A DNA stretch of 64,000 nucleotides from Azotobacter beijerinckii (GCF_900110885.1 NZ_FOFJ01000014.1:39822-103821), one strand, 5' to 3'. Positions 41,250-52,395 are shown, numbered from the stretch's first letter. Translations and numbers: made by a program. The notes: a model not told the origin generated them from the sequence alone.

Positions 41250-44200
41250 GCAATCCGATCGACAAGGCCGCGCTGGCGCGGCGTTTTTTGGCCCTCGGCG
41301 CGGCCGAGCAGAAGCGCTTTCTCGAACTGCTGCAGGCCAAGGGCATCCGCTTCGAGCTGCTGCCCTTGGTGCCGGCGCCGCGCGGCGAACGCCTGCCGGC
41401 TTCCCACGCGCAGCGCCGGCTGTGGCTGGCCGGCCAGCTGGAGCCGGAGAGCAGCGCCTACCACATGGTCGGCGCCTTCGCCCTCGACGGCACGCTGGAC
41501 CGCCCGGCCCTGCTCGGCGCGCTGGCGCTGATCGTCGAGCGCCACGAGGCGCTGCGCACGCGCTTCGTCGAGGCCGACGGCGAGCCCTGGCAGGTCATCG
41601 ACCCGCCGGGGCCGCCGGCCCTGGAGGAGCACGACCTGCGCGGCGCGCCGCAGCGCCTTGCGGAGCTGGCGGACGCGCATGCCGCGCGGCCCTTCGACCT
41701 GGCCGGCGGCCCGCCGCTGCGGGTGCAGCTGCTGCAGTTCGACGCGGCGCGCTGGCGGCTGCAGATCGTCACTCACCACATCGTCTCCGACGGCTGGTCG
41801 ATCGGCGTGTTCGCCGCCGAGCTGGCCGGCGCCTACGCCGCGCTGCAGCAGGGCCGGGCGCCGGCGCTCGCGCCCCTGCCGATCCAGTACGCCGACTTCG
41901 CCCTCTGGCAGCGCGCCTGGCTGGATGCCGGCGAAGGCGAGCGCCAGCTCGCCTATTGGCGCGAGCGGCTGGGCGGCGAGCAGCCGCCACTGGCCCTGCC
42001 GTACCGCCAGGACGGCGGCGCCGGACGCAGCGCCGCGCGTACCGTGCGGGAGATTCCCGCCGCGCTGGCCGCACGCCTCGGCGAACTGGCCCGGGGCGAG
42101 GGCGCGACCCTGTTCCAGCTGCTGCTGGCCGCCCTTCAGCTGCTGCTGGCGCGCTACAGCGGGCAGCGCGACATCCGCGTCGGCGTGCCGGTGGCCAACC
42201 GCCAGCGGGCGGAGATCGCTCCGCTGATCGGCTTTTTCGTCAACACCCAGGTGCTGCGCGCCGAGCTGCATCCGGCCGACTCGTTCCGCGACCTGCTCGG
42301 CCAGGTGCGCGAACGTGCCCTGGAGGCCCAGGAACACCAGGACCTGCCGTTCGACCGGCTGGTCGAGGCCCTGGCCCCCGCGCGCAGCCCCGGGCAGACG
42401 CCGCTGTTCCAGGTGCTGTTCAACCACCAGCGCCGCGACCTCGGCGCGCTGCACGAACTGCCCGGCCTGCGCCTGACGCCGCTGGAGCAGCCGGTGCCGC
42501 ACGCCATCTTCGACCTGGCGCTGGACAGCGAGGAAACCCCCGACGGCGCGCTGCGCCTGGTGTTCACCCATGCCCGCGAGCGCCTTGACGGCACCCTGGT
42601 GGCGCGCATGGCCGGGCACTTCGCCGGCCTGCTCGAAGGCCTGGGCGAGTCCCTCGACCGGCCGCTGGCGCAACTGGAGCTGCTCGACGCGCAGGACCGG
42701 GCGCAGCTGGAGGCCTGGAACGCCTGCCGGCAGTCCCACGACCCCGCTTGTCTGCTGCCCGACTTGATCGCCGAGCAGGCCCGCCTGCGCCCGGAGGCCG
42801 TCGCCTTGGTCCATGGCGCGACACGGGTGACCTACGCCGAGCTGGAGGCGCGCGCCAATCGCCTGGCCCGGCAGCTGAGCGCCTGCGGCGTCGGCCCGGA
42901 GGCGCGGGTCGGCCTGTGCCTGGAGCGCGGCACGGCGATGATCGAAGGGTTGCTGGCGATCCTTAAGGCCGGCGGCGCCTTCGTGCCCTTGGACCCCGAC
43001 TATCCCCGCGAACGGCTGGCCTATATGGCCGAGGATTCCGGGCTGAAATGGCTGCTGACCACCGCCGGGCTGCGCGGGCGGGTGCCGCTGGACGAGACGG
43101 TGGCCGTGATCTGCCTCGACGCACTGGATTTAGGTTCCCATGCCGCCACGCCGCCGGCGGTTCGGCTGCATCCCTTGAACCTCGCCTACCTGATCTACAC
43201 CTCCGGCTCCACCGGCCGGCCCAAGGGCGTGGCGGTGAACCACGCCGGCCTCTCCATGCACGTGCAGACCATCGGCCAGCGCTACGGCATGACCGCCGAG
43301 GACGTGGAGCTGCACTTCGCCTCGATCAGCTTCGACGGCGCCCTGGAGCGCTGGGCGGTGCCGCTGGCCTTCGGCAGCCGGCTGGTGATCCGCGACCAAG
43401 AGCTGTGGACGGCCGAGCGGACCTGCGCGGTGCTGCAGCAGGAGGGCGTGACCATCGCCTGCTTCCCGCCCAGCTACGTCGGCCAGCTGCTGGACTGGAT
43501 CGAGGCGCAGAGCCTGAAGCTGCCGGTGCGCTCCTGGACCCTCGGCGGCGAGGCCTTCACCCGCGAGACCTACGAGCGCCTGCAACGGGTGCTGAAGCCC
43601 AAACGCATCGTCAACGGCTACGGTCCCACCGAGACGGTGGTCACCCCGCTGATCTGGGAAGCCTTCCCCGGCACCGGACTGGACGCCGCCTACGCGCCGA
43701 TCGGCACCCCGGTCGGCCCGCGCCGGCTGTACATCCTCGACGCCGAACTCAACCCGCTGCCGCTCGGCGTGGCCGGCGAGCTGTACATCGGCGGCGAGGT
43801 GGGCCTGGCGCGCGGCTACCACCAGCGTCCCGAGCTGACCGCCGAGCGCTTTCTGCCCGACCCGTTCGGCGCCCCCGGCGAGCGGATGTACCGCACCGGC
43901 GACCTGGTGCGCTGGCGCGCGGACGGCGCGCTGGACTATCTGGGGCGGCTCGACCAGCAGGTGAAGATCCGCGGCTTTCGCATCGAGCTGGGCGAGATCG
44001 AGAGCCGCCTGCTGGCCCATCCGCCGGTGCTTGAGGCGGCCGTCGTTGCAAGAGAAACCCCGGCCGGCCGGCAACTGGTCGGCTACCTGGTGCCGCGCGG
44101 CCCGCTCGATCCGCAACAGCTCCGGAAACAACTGGGCGAAGTGCTGCCGGACTACATGGTCCCCGCGCAACTGGTGGTGCTGGAGCGCCTGCCGCTGACC

Positions 44201-46621
44201 CCGGCGGGCAAGCTGGACCGCGCCGCCTTGCCCGAGCCGCAGTGGCAGGCCCGCGACGACTACCAGGCGCCGCAGACCGACAGCGAACGGATTCTGGCTG
44301 AGATCTGGGCGCAGCTGCTGGGCCTGCCGCGGGTCGGGCGGCAGGACCGCTTTTTCGAGCTGGGCGGCGACTCCATCGTCGCCCTGCAAGTGGTCGGCCG
44401 CGCACGCCAGCAGGGACTGGCGCTGACGCCGCGCGATCTGTTCCAGCATCAGCGTCTGGCCGATCTGGCCGGCGTGGCGCGCCCGCTGACGGCCCCGGCC
44501 GTCGACACCGGGCCGGCCACGGGCGACGTGCCGCTGACGCCGATCCAGGCGCATTTCTTCGCCCTCGGCCAGGCCGCGCCGGCGCACTGGAACCAGTCGC
44601 TGTGGCTGGAGCTGCAGCGCCCGCTCGATCCCGACCGGCTCGAACAGGCCCTGCAGGCGCTGGTGGCGTACCACGACGCGCTGCGCCTGCGTTTCGCCGA
44701 GGAAGACGGTGTCTGGCGCCAGTGGTACGGGGACTTGGAGGCGCGCCATGAGCTGCTCTGGCGGCGCGAGGCCCTCGATGCCGGCGAGGCCGAAGCGCTC
44801 TGCGCGGCGGCCCAGCGCAGCCTGGACCTGCAGCATGGCCCGCTGCTGCGCGCGCTCTACCTGCGCCAGCACGGACAGCCGGACCGCCTGCTGCTGGCCA
44901 TCCACCATCTGGCGGTGGACGGGGTGTCCTGGCGGCTGCTGCTGGAGGACCTGCTGGCCGCCTACCGGCAGCTGGCGGCGGGGCAGGGCGTCGCGCTGCC
45001 GGCGCGGACCTGCTCCTTCAAGGCCTGGGCCGAGCATCTGCAGCGCTGGGCGACCGGCGAGGAGGCGCGCCGGGAGCTGGATCTCTGGTGCTCGCGGCTG
45101 GCCGGCCCGGTGCCGGCGCGGCCTGTGGCGCGGGCGAGCTTCGCCGAGCGCCGCGTCCTGCGCCTGGCCTTCGACCGCGCGACCACGCAGCGCCTGCTCG
45201 GCGGCGCGGCCGGCGGGCGCGCCGACGCCCTGCTGCTCGCCGCCCTGACCCGGGCGTACTGCGCCTGGCGCGGCGCGCCGGCGCTGCGCGTCGATCTCGA
45301 AGGCCATGGCCGCGAGGCGCTGGCCGAAGGGCTCGATCCGAGCCGCACGGTCGGCTGGTTCACCAGCCTCTACCCGCTGCGCCTGCCGGCGGCCGGCACG
45401 CCGCTCGAACAGCTGGAGCAGGTGCTCGCCGGGCAGCGCCAGGTGCCGCGCGGCGGCGTCGGCTACGGCGCGCTGCGCTGGCTCGGCACGCCCGAGGCGC
45501 GCGCCGCCCTGGCCGCGCTGCCGCCGGCGCAGCTGACCTTCAACTACCTCGGGCAGTACGCCGGCGAGGCGGACGGCTGGTTCCGCCCGCTCGAAGGCGG
45601 GGGCGCCCAGCAGGCGCCCGACAACCCGCTGGGCACTCCCTTGGCCGTCAACGGGCAGATCTTCGACGGCGAGCTGGCGCTGGCCTGGGAATACGCCGCC
45701 GGCCACTACGCCGAGGAGGCCGTCCGCGCGCTGGCCGAGGCCTTCCGCGCCGAGCTGCTGGCGCTGCTCGACGCATTGGTCCGCGCCGGCGCCGCCGGGC
45801 CTTCGCCGCTGGTGCGCCTGTCACGCCGGACCGCGCCGGGCACGCCGCTGTTCTGCCTGCATCCGGTCACCGGCCGGGCCACCGGCTACCAGCCGCTGGC
45901 CGCAGCGCTGGAGGGCCGGCACGGCCTGCTGGGCCTGCAGTGCCGCAGCTTCCTCGACCCGCAGTGGCGCGACGCAAGCCTCGCGGCGATGGCCGACGCC
46001 TACCTGGCGGCGCTGCTCGCCGAACAGCCGCAGGGGCCGTACCGGCTGCTCGGCTGGTCGCTGGGCGGCAGCCTGGCGCTGGAGCTGGCGGCGCGGCTGG
46101 AGGCGCGCGGCGAGCGCGTGGCCTTCCTCGGCCTGCTCGACTGCTACGTGCCGGGCACCGAGATCCCCGCCGACGATGCCCGCCATCCCGAGGCGCGGGC
46201 GCGTTTCGCCGGGCACCTGCGCCTGCTGCTGCCGGAACTGGCGGCGCCGGACCAGTTGCTGGAGCGGCTCGCGCCCCTGGCGCCCTTGGACTGGCCGGCG
46301 GCCGGCCGTGCCTGGCTGGCCGCGCAGCCGCTGGACGCGCTGGCCCGGCAGAGCCTGGAGGAGCTGCTGTTCGCCTGGTCGGTGGAGCAGCACCTGCGGC
46401 GTCTGTGCGTGGACTATCGGTTGCCGCCGGTGGCGGTGCGCCCGCACTGCTGGTGGGCGGCGCAGCCGCCGGGGCGTGCCGACGAATTGCGCGCCGGGCT
46501 GCGCCGGGTGCTGGGCGAGCCGGCCGGCGAGCGGCTCGTCGACACCGACCACCTGGGCATCGTCCGCGCCGCCGAGGTGCTCGCCGGGCTGGCGCAGGTG
46601 CTGGACGGGCTGGAGGGGTAG
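41246..46621 (+). CDS. Final NRPS module with thioesterase, C-A-T-E-TE
   Basis: This 1791-residue synthetase has C4 (about 50-480, HHIVSDGW at 178), A4 (504-1010), T4 (GGDSI about 1040), E4 (1094-1500, HHLAVDG about 1221, RTVGWFTSLYP) and a thioesterase (about 1530-1791; GWSLGGS with the nucleophilic serine near 1604, HLGIV with the likely histidine near 1768). A4 has the same pocket residues as A1 and A2. GTG at 41246 overlaps the stop of the first NRPS. The module adds a fourth residue, probably D-configured hydroxyornithine, and releases the product by hydrolysis or cyclisation. Confidence 0.93.
42731..44394 (+). repeat. Adenylation-domain repeat, copy 3
   Basis: Third 1664-bp copy, module 4. 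Similarity to module 1 continues beyond this block through GRARQQGLALTPRDLFQ into the epimerase, so modules 1 and 4 share a longer unit. Confidence 0.9.
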
Positions 46622-46643
46622 GGGCGGCAGCGCCGCTGCCGTT

Positions 46644-46671
46644 GGCGGGTAACGCTGCGCGGTTACCCGCC
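46644..46671 (+). terminator. Hairpin after the NRPS genes
   Basis: A perfect 10-bp stem GGCGGGTAAC / GTTACCCGCC with an 8-base loop lies 22 bases after the NRPS stop. No T-run follows. It may be a repeat-type hairpin or a partial terminator; a new promoter begins at 46828. Confidence 0.5.
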
Positions 46672-46827
46672 CTGCGTGCTTTCCCGCCCTGGCCGCGGTC
46701 ACGCTGGAAAATCGCTGCGTGCGTTTTCCACCCTGCGCGCCGTCGCGGCCCTGGCGCTCCTGGCGCGCCGGATTTCCCTGCCGATCGACCTGTTGCAGTC
46801 GTGAAACAAATTTTTCACGGATATTCA

Positions 46828-46851
46828 TAAATTTTTCATGACTCGATCCGT
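46828..46851 (+). promoter_or_regulatory. PvdS-type promoter before the TonB receptor gene
   Basis: TAAAT (46828-46832) and CGT (46849-46851) are spaced by 16 bases, a perfect match to the iron-starvation sigma-factor promoter pattern. The predicted transcript start near 46857 leaves about 60 bases before the chosen start codon. Confidence 0.8.
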
Positions 46852-46916
46852 CTTTACTGGCAGTTCGAATGCAAACAAGACGTTTTCTTATTTATGGGTC
46901 GTGGGGGTTGAGGAGC

Positions 46917-49151
46917 ATGAGGTTGTCGAACCATCCGTGGGGGCCGTCGGCACCCTTCGCCCGGCGCCGCCTGGCCGTGGCGCTGCTCTGTACGCTGGGT
47001 CTGGGGGCCGCACCGGCGCCGGCTGCCGAGGAAGGCGAGGAGGGCGACGGGACACTGGAGCTGGAGCAGGTCAGCGTGGTCGGCGAAGCGGACAGCAGCC
47101 CGGTCGGCCCGGACACCGGCTACACCGCCAAGCGGACCCTGGCCGCCACCAAGACCGACACCCCGCTCAACGAGATCCCGCGCTCGGTCTCCATCACCAC
47201 CGAGCAGCAGATGCGCGACCGCAAGGTGGTCAGCGTCAGCGACGCCCTGCGCTACACCGCCGGCGTGCAGGCCGGCTACTTCGGCGAGGACAACAAGCAG
47301 GACTGGTTCATCATCCGCGGCTTCAAGCAGGCCAACAACGGCCTCTACCGCGACGGCAACCGGGTCCATTCCTCGGGCTTCTTCAGCTGGCAGATCGACC
47401 CCTTCCTGCTCGAACGGGTCGAGGTGCTCAAGGGCGCCGCCTCGGTGCTCTACGGCCAGAACCCGCCGGGCGGGGCGATCAACCTGGTCAGCAAGCGGGC
47501 GCCCTCCACCGCTTTCGGCGAGGTCGGCGTGCAGTACGGCAGCTACGACCACAAGCAGCTGACCCTGGACATGGGCGGCCCGCTCGACGACGAGGGGCGG
47601 ATTCTCTACCGGATCACCGCGCTCAGCCGCGACAACGGCACCCAGGTCGACCACGTCAACGCCGAGCGCATGCTGTTCGCCCCGACGATGACCTTCAACT
47701 TCACCGACGACACCTCGCTGACCCTGCGCGCCAGCCTGGATCGCGACAACTCCGACCCGATGCTGCAGTTCCTGCCCTCCGAGGGCAGCCTGACCCACAG
47801 CGCCGCCAACGGGCAGATCGACGACGAGGACGCGGTGGGCGATCCGAGCTACGAGAAGTTCGAGCGCCACCAGTACAGCTTCGGCTACGAGTTCAGCCAC
47901 CGCTTCAACGATGCCTGGTCGTTCCAGCAGAACCTGCGCTACGGGCGCATGGACGTCGAGCTGCGGCAGATGTACAGCGCCGGCTACCTGAACGACCTGC
48001 TGCCCGGTGCCGACCCCAGCCGGCGCCTGCTGATGCGCGGGCTGAGCAACGCCGACGGCCAGTCCGAGTCGATCTCGGTGGACAACCGCCTGCTCTACAA
48101 ATGGGAGGGCAACCGGCTGAAGAGCACCCTGCTGATGGGCCTCGACTACCAGAAGCTCGACATCGACGACAAGGACTACGCCAGCGATCCGCTGGTGCTC
48201 AGCCCCATCGACATCTACAACCCCAGCTACGGCGGCCGGGTCAGCCTGGTCAACTACAGCCTGCAGTCGGTGACCGACGCCGACCTGCAGGATTTTCGCA
48301 CCCGCTTCGACCAGCTCGGCCTCTACCTGCAGGAGCAGCTCAAGCTCGACGACCACTGGGTGCTGCTGCTCGGCGGGCGCTACGACAAGTCGCGCGCCGA
48401 CATCGACAACCGCACCACCGGCGTGAACAAGAACGTCCGCGACGAGGAGTTCACCTGGAACGCCGGGCTGGCCTACCTGTTCGACAACGGCCTGACCCCC
48501 TACGTCAGCTACTCGGAGTTCTTCCTGCCGGTCGCCGAGGTCAACGGCCGCACCGGCGATCCCTTCAAGCCGGAGGAGGGCGAGCAGTGGGAGGCCGGCA
48601 TCAAGTACCAGCCGCCCGGCTTCGACGGCTCCTTCAACCTCGCGGTGTTCGAGATGACCCAGAGCAACGTGCGCAAGAACACCGCCGGCGGCATCCAGAC
48701 CCAGCTGGGCGAGGTGCGTAGCAAGGGCATCGAGTTCGAGGCGGTGGCCAACGTCACCGAGCGCCTGAGCCTGACCGGCTCGATGACCTACCTCGACGTC
48801 GAGACCACCAAGTCGGCGCGCGCCGACGAACGCGGCAAGACGCCCTCGTCGGTGGCCGACCGCATGGCCTCGCTGTGGGCGGTCTACACCTTCAGGGGCG
48901 GTCCGCTGGACGGCCTCGCCCTGGGCAGCGGCGCGCGCTACACCGGCAACAGCTGGGGCGACAACACCGAGACCATGGAAGTCCCCTCCTACACCCTCTA
49001 CGACGCGATGGCCAGCTACAGCTGGGACGCCGTCAAGCTGCAGCTCAACGCCACCAACGTGACCGACAAGAAGTACATCGCCACCTGCGACTACTACTGC
49101 TACTACGGGAATCGCCGCAATGTCACCGCCTCGCTCACCTACTCCTGGTAA
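46917..49151 (+). CDS. TonB-dependent ferric-hydroxamate siderophore receptor
   Basis: From this start the protein has 744 residues: a signal peptide (about 1-37, RRRLAVALLCTLGLGAAPAPA), a plug domain (about 55-205; NEIPRSVSITTEQQM, FIIRGFKQANN, VEVLKGAASVLYGQNPPGG) and a 22-strand barrel ending in ASLTYSW with the terminal aromatic residue. It is closest in layout to FhuA/FhuE/FoxA/FpvA-type receptors without a signalling domain, consistent with a sigma factor that needs no receptor signal. An earlier ATG (46869) would sit only about ten bases after the predicted transcript start, so 46917 is preferred. Confidence 0.9.
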   Translation: MRLSNHPWGPSAPFARRRLAVALLCTLGLGAAPAPAAEEGEEGDGTLELEQVSVVGEADSSPVGPDTGYTAKRTLAATKTDTPLNEIPRSVSITTEQQMRDRKVVSVSDALRYTAGVQAGYFGEDNKQDWFIIRGFKQANNGLYRDGNRVHSSGFFSWQIDPFLLERVEVLKGAASVLYGQNPPGGAINLVSKRAPSTAFGEVGVQYGSYDHKQLTLDMGGPLDDEGRILYRITALSRDNGTQVDHVNAERMLFAPTMTFNFTDDTSLTLRASLDRDNSDPMLQFLPSEGSLTHSAANGQIDDEDAVGDPSYEKFERHQYSFGYEFSHRFNDAWSFQQNLRYGRMDVELRQMYSAGYLNDLLPGADPSRRLLMRGLSNADGQSESISVDNRLLYKWEGNRLKSTLLMGLDYQKLDIDDKDYASDPLVLSPIDIYNPSYGGRVSLVNYSLQSVTDADLQDFRTRFDQLGLYLQEQLKLDDHWVLLLGGRYDKSRADIDNRTTGVNKNVRDEEFTWNAGLAYLFDNGLTPYVSYSEFFLPVAEVNGRTGDPFKPEEGEQWEAGIKYQPPGFDGSFNLAVFEMTQSNVRKNTAGGIQTQLGEVRSKGIEFEAVANVTERLSLTGSMTYLDVETTKSARADERGKTPSSVADRMASLWAVYTFRGGPLDGLALGSGARYTGNSWGDNTETMEVPSYTLYDAMASYSWDAVKLQLNATNVTDKKYIATCDYYCYYGNRRNVTASLTYSW

Positions 49152-50118
49152 TCCCGAGCTGCCGCTGCCCGACGGCCGGCGGCTGTCCGCCGACGGTGCG
49201 CTGCTGCTGCTCGACGGCGCGCCGCTGCTGCGCCTGGACGGCGCCGACGGAGCGCTGCACGGCGAGCCGCCGGCCGCGCCGGAATTCGCCCTGCAGGCGC
49301 TGGCCTACTGGCGCTTCAGCCGCGACCCCGACTGCCAGCGCCTGGCGCTGGCCCTGCCCGGCGCCGTGCCGGAGGCGCTGCTGGAAAGCGGCCTGGTCCG
49401 CCTCGACGACGGGGCGCCGGTCGTCGAGCGCGCCGCCTTCTGGCAGCTGCCGGGGCTCTGGCAGCGCGGCCGGCGCAGCGCCGGCTATCCCGAGCAGATG
49501 TGCTTGCACGCCTCCGGGCGGCGCCATCCGCGCCGCCCGCCCAAGCCGCGGGGCGAGGTCTACCGGCGCTTCGACGCCCGCCTCGGCGCCTGGGTGGCGC
49601 TGCGCAGCCTCGACGTCGAGGAGGACCTGACGCGCTTCAACCGCTGGCAGAACCATCCGCGGGTGGCCGCCTTCTGGCAGGAGGAGGGCGACCTGGCGCA
49701 GCACCGCCGCTACCTCGAGGCGCTGGCCGCCGACCCGCGGGTGCTGACCCTGATCGGTACCTTCGACGACGAGCCCTTCGCCTACTACGAGGCCTACTGG
49801 GCCAAGGAGGACCGCATCGCGCCCTTCTACGCGGTCGACGACTACGACCGCGGCATCCACATGCTGGTCGGCGAGGACCGCCACCGCGGCCCGCACAAGG
49901 TCGCCGCCTGGCTCGGCGCGCTGGCCCACTACCTGTTCCTCGACGAGCCGCGCACCCGGCGCCTCGTCTGCGAACCGCGCGCCGACAACGCGCGGATGAT
50001 CCAGCACCTCCAGGCCCTGGGCTTCGCCCGGCTCAAGGAGTTCGACTTTCCCCACAAGCGCGCCGCCCTGATGGTGCTGGAGCGCGAGGCCTTCTTCGCC
50101 CGCTGCCGGCTGGCGTGA
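49120..50118 (+). CDS. N-hydroxyornithine acyltransferase of the IucB type
   Basis: The 332-residue protein has a GNAT domain of the IucB/RhbD/AlcB group at about residues 150-325. RFNRWQNHPRVAAFWQEEG, YYEAYWAKEDRIAPFY and HMLVGEDRHRGPHK are the conserved blocks; NARMIQHLQALGF is the acetyl-CoA-side motif. Such enzymes transfer an acyl group, often acetyl, to the hydroxylamine of a hydroxylated diamine, forming the hydroxamate. It overlaps the end of the receptor gene by 32 bases in another frame. With the ornithine hydroxylase next door it supplies the building block for the NRPS. Confidence 0.9.
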   Translation: MSPPRSPTPGNPELPLPDGRRLSADGALLLLDGAPLLRLDGADGALHGEPPAAPEFALQALAYWRFSRDPDCQRLALALPGAVPEALLESGLVRLDDGAPVVERAAFWQLPGLWQRGRRSAGYPEQMCLHASGRRHPRRPPKPRGEVYRRFDARLGAWVALRSLDVEEDLTRFNRWQNHPRVAAFWQEEGDLAQHRRYLEALAADPRVLTLIGTFDDEPFAYYEAYWAKEDRIAPFYAVDDYDRGIHMLVGEDRHRGPHKVAAWLGALAHYLFLDEPRTRRLVCEPRADNARMIQHLQALGFARLKEFDFPHKRAALMVLEREAFFARCRLA

Positions 50119-50129
50119 GCCGTTCTTGA

Positions 50130-50153
50130 TAAAGCGAGTCGCGGCATTCACGC
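50130..50153 (+). promoter_or_regulatory. Weak PvdS-type promoter candidate before the ornithine hydroxylase gene
   Basis: TAAAG and CGC are separated by 16 bases, one mismatch in each element. It is the only candidate in the 132-base gap; readthrough from the receptor transcript is an alternative. Confidence 0.3.
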
Positions 50154-50250
50154 GGCCATCACTGATGAGGTCAGGCAGGAACTCGGCCCCCCGCGCCCGC
50201 CGTGCGGACCGGCGGCCACCCTTGGTATGTCATAGACGACAGGATCGACA

Positions 50251-51561
50251 GTGCACATGAGCATAGAAACGCTGGAATACGATGTGATCGGCGTGGGCTT
50301 CGGCCCGGCCAACCTGGCCATCGCCATCGCCCTGGAGGAGGACGCCAGGACCCGCGAGTCCGGTCTGCGCCATTGCTTCCTGGACAGCAAGCCGGCCTTC
50401 GAATGGCACGGCGGCATGCTGCTGGAGAACAGCCGCATGCAGATCTCCTTCCTCAAGGACCTGGCGACCTTGCGCAACCCGGCGAGCCGCTTCACCTTCG
50501 TCAACTACCTGCACGAGAAGCAGCGCCTGCTGCCCTTCATCAACCTCGGCACCTTCAGCCCGTCGCGCATCGAGTACAACGACTACCTGCGCTGGGCCGC
50601 TTCGCAGTTCGCCGAGCGCGTGCACTACGGCGAGCAGGTGGTCGCCGTCGAGGGCGTCGAGGAGCGCGGCGAGGTGCAGCGCCTGCGGGTGGTCTCGAAA
50701 CTGGCCGACGGCCGCCTGCGCACCCGGCTGACCCGCAACCTGGTGGTCGGCATCGGCGCCCAGGCGGCGATCCCCGAGCTGTTCGCCGGCCTCAAGGGCG
50801 AGCCGCGGCTGATCCATTCCTCCCAGTACCTGGAGCGCGTCGGCCAGTGCTGTCCCGAGCGCGAGGGCCGCTACCGGGTGGCGGTGCTCGGCTCCGGGCA
50901 GAGCGCCGCGGAGATCTACACCGATCTCGCCGGGCGCTACCCGCAGGCCGAGATCAGCCTGGTGATGCGCGCCCAGGCGCTGCGCCCGGCGGACGACAGC
51001 CCCTTCGTCAACGAGATCTTCGACCCGGCCTTCACCGACGTGGTCTACCGCCAGCCGCAGGCCGCGCGCCAGCAACTGATCCGCTCGCTCAGCCACACCA
51101 ACTATTCGGTGGTCAACCTGGACCTGATCGAGAGCATCTACCTGGACCTCTACCAGCAGCAGGTGACCGGCTCCAGCCAGCGCCGGCTGCTCGCCAACCG
51201 GCAGGTCCAGGCCGTGCTGGCCGGCGCCGACGGCCTGCGCCTGAACCTGTGCGACACCCAGGACGGCGGCGAGGAGCTGCACGAGTTCGACCTGCTGGTG
51301 CTCGCCACCGGTTACCGCCGCGACGCCCACTGGCACCTGCTGGAAGGCATCGAGCGCCACCTGCATAAGGACGCCGAGCTGGAGCGCCGCTACCGCCTGC
51401 CGACCGCTCCGGGGTTCCAGCCGAACATCTTCCTGCAGGGCTGCTGCGAGGACAGCCACGGGCTCAGCGACACCCTGCTGTCGGTGGTCGCGGTGCGCTC
51501 CCAGGAAGTGGCCGACGCGCTGCTGGAAGCCTGCCGCCAGCCGCAGGCGGCCTGTGCCTGA
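50251..51561 (+). CDS. L-ornithine N5-monooxygenase (PvdA/SidA family)
   Basis: The 436-residue flavoprotein has an FAD motif IGVGFGPANLAIAIAL (residues 13-28), an NADPH motif AVLGSGQSAAEIYTDL (about 211-226) and the family C-terminal ATGYRRD (about 352-358). The N-terminal EWHGGMLLENSRMQISFLKDL block (given in part) is typical of PvdA. It hydroxylates the side-chain nitrogen of ornithine using NADPH and O2. GTG at 50251 is 6 bases from AGGA; ATG at 50257 is a possible start. It is the first committed step for the hydroxamate ligands. Confidence 0.93.
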   Translation: MHMSIETLEYDVIGVGFGPANLAIAIALEEDARTRESGLRHCFLDSKPAFEWHGGMLLENSRMQISFLKDLATLRNPASRFTFVNYLHEKQRLLPFINLGTFSPSRIEYNDYLRWAASQFAERVHYGEQVVAVEGVEERGEVQRLRVVSKLADGRLRTRLTRNLVVGIGAQAAIPELFAGLKGEPRLIHSSQYLERVGQCCPEREGRYRVAVLGSGQSAAEIYTDLAGRYPQAEISLVMRAQALRPADDSPFVNEIFDPAFTDVVYRQPQAARQQLIRSLSHTNYSVVNLDLIESIYLDLYQQQVTGSSQRRLLANRQVQAVLAGADGLRLNLCDTQDGGEELHEFDLLVLATGYRRDAHWHLLEGIERHLHKDAELERRYRLPTAPGFQPNIFLQGCCEDSHGLSDTLLSVVAVRSQEVADALLEACRQPQAACA

Positions 51562-52290
51562 GTGATCCCGCCGCTCGCTCCCCTGTTCCAGGGCGCCTTC
51601 GCCAGTTATCGCGACGTGCTGACCCTGGCCGACGACCCGCGCGCCGCCCTGCCGGCGCGCGTCTTCCTTTCTCCCGCGCCGCTCGACGGGCAGCTGGCGC
51701 GCTTCGCCCCCGAACACGCCGGCGGCGATCCGCGCGCGCGGCTGTCGCTGTGGTCGAAATACTACTTCCGCCGGCTGCTGCCGCCGGTGCTGGCCGCCAG
51801 CCTGATCCTCGACTGGCGCCTGCCGCTGGCGCTCGACGACATCGAGGTGGTGGCCGGTGCCGACGGCTTGCCTGAAGCCTTCAAGCTGCCGCATGCCGGC
51901 GCAGCCTGGGCGAGCCCGCCGCCCGATCCCTTCGCGCGCTTCGCCGAACTGCTCGACGGCCACCTGCAGCCGCTGATCCAGATCCTCGCCGCGCATTCAA
52001 AGGCGGCACCGCGGCTGTTCTGGGGCAATGCCGGCGACTACTTCGACTGGTTCCTCGGCCAGCTCGAGGCCCTGCCGCTGCCCGCCGCCCGGCTGGCCGA
52101 CGGCCGCGCCCTGCTGGCGTCCCCCTTGCGCCCGGACGGCACGCGCAACCCGCTGTTCGAGCCGGTCCGCTACCACCCCCAGGGCGCCGGCCGGCCGCCG
52201 TGGCGGCAGCGCCGCGGCTGCTGCATCCTCGACCGCCTCGGCCTGCCGCTCTGCGACGACTGTCCGCGCCGGGACGCGCCGCCCCCGTAG
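51562..52290 (+). CDS. FhuF-like siderophore-iron reductase
   Basis: The 242-residue protein ends in RRGCCILDRLGLPLCDDCP: the CC-x10-C-x2-C pattern that binds the unusual [2Fe-2S] cluster of FhuF. FhuF-type proteins reduce ferric hydroxamates in the cytoplasm to release iron. WSKYYFRRLLPPVLAASLIL is the other conserved block. GTG start lies directly after the stop of the hydroxylase, so the two are cotranscribed. Confidence 0.9.
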   Translation: MIPPLAPLFQGAFASYRDVLTLADDPRAALPARVFLSPAPLDGQLARFAPEHAGGDPRARLSLWSKYYFRRLLPPVLAASLILDWRLPLALDDIEVVAGADGLPEAFKLPHAGAAWASPPPDPFARFAELLDGHLQPLIQILAAHSKAAPRLFWGNAGDYFDWFLGQLEALPLPAARLADGRALLASPLRPDGTRNPLFEPVRYHPQGAGRPPWRQRRGCCILDRLGLPLCDDCPRRDAPPP

Positions 52291-52307
52291 GGCGGGTGAA
52301 ACCCGCC
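52291..52307. terminator. Hairpin between convergent fhuF- and fhuB-like genes
   Basis: Stem GGCGGGT / ACCCGCC with a GAA loop starts right after the stop codon. A second half, CGGCGGGTTGCC...CCTACG up to about 52355, pairs with GTAGGGCGGG, so a larger nested structure is possible. This could be a terminator for both directions or a dispersed repeat. Confidence 0.55.
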
Positions 52308-52395
52308 GGAAATGGCAAGGGCCCGCCCCGAAACGGCGGGTTGCCCCCCTACGTTGTTATGCCTGCGCGCCGGCTCCGACCGATCCCGACCGCCC

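Noticed and set aside
46869..46916. Earlier ATG for the TonB receptor
   Set aside because: No ribosome-binding site, and it would begin about ten bases after the transcript start predicted from the PvdS-type promoter; the signal peptide is complete from 46917.
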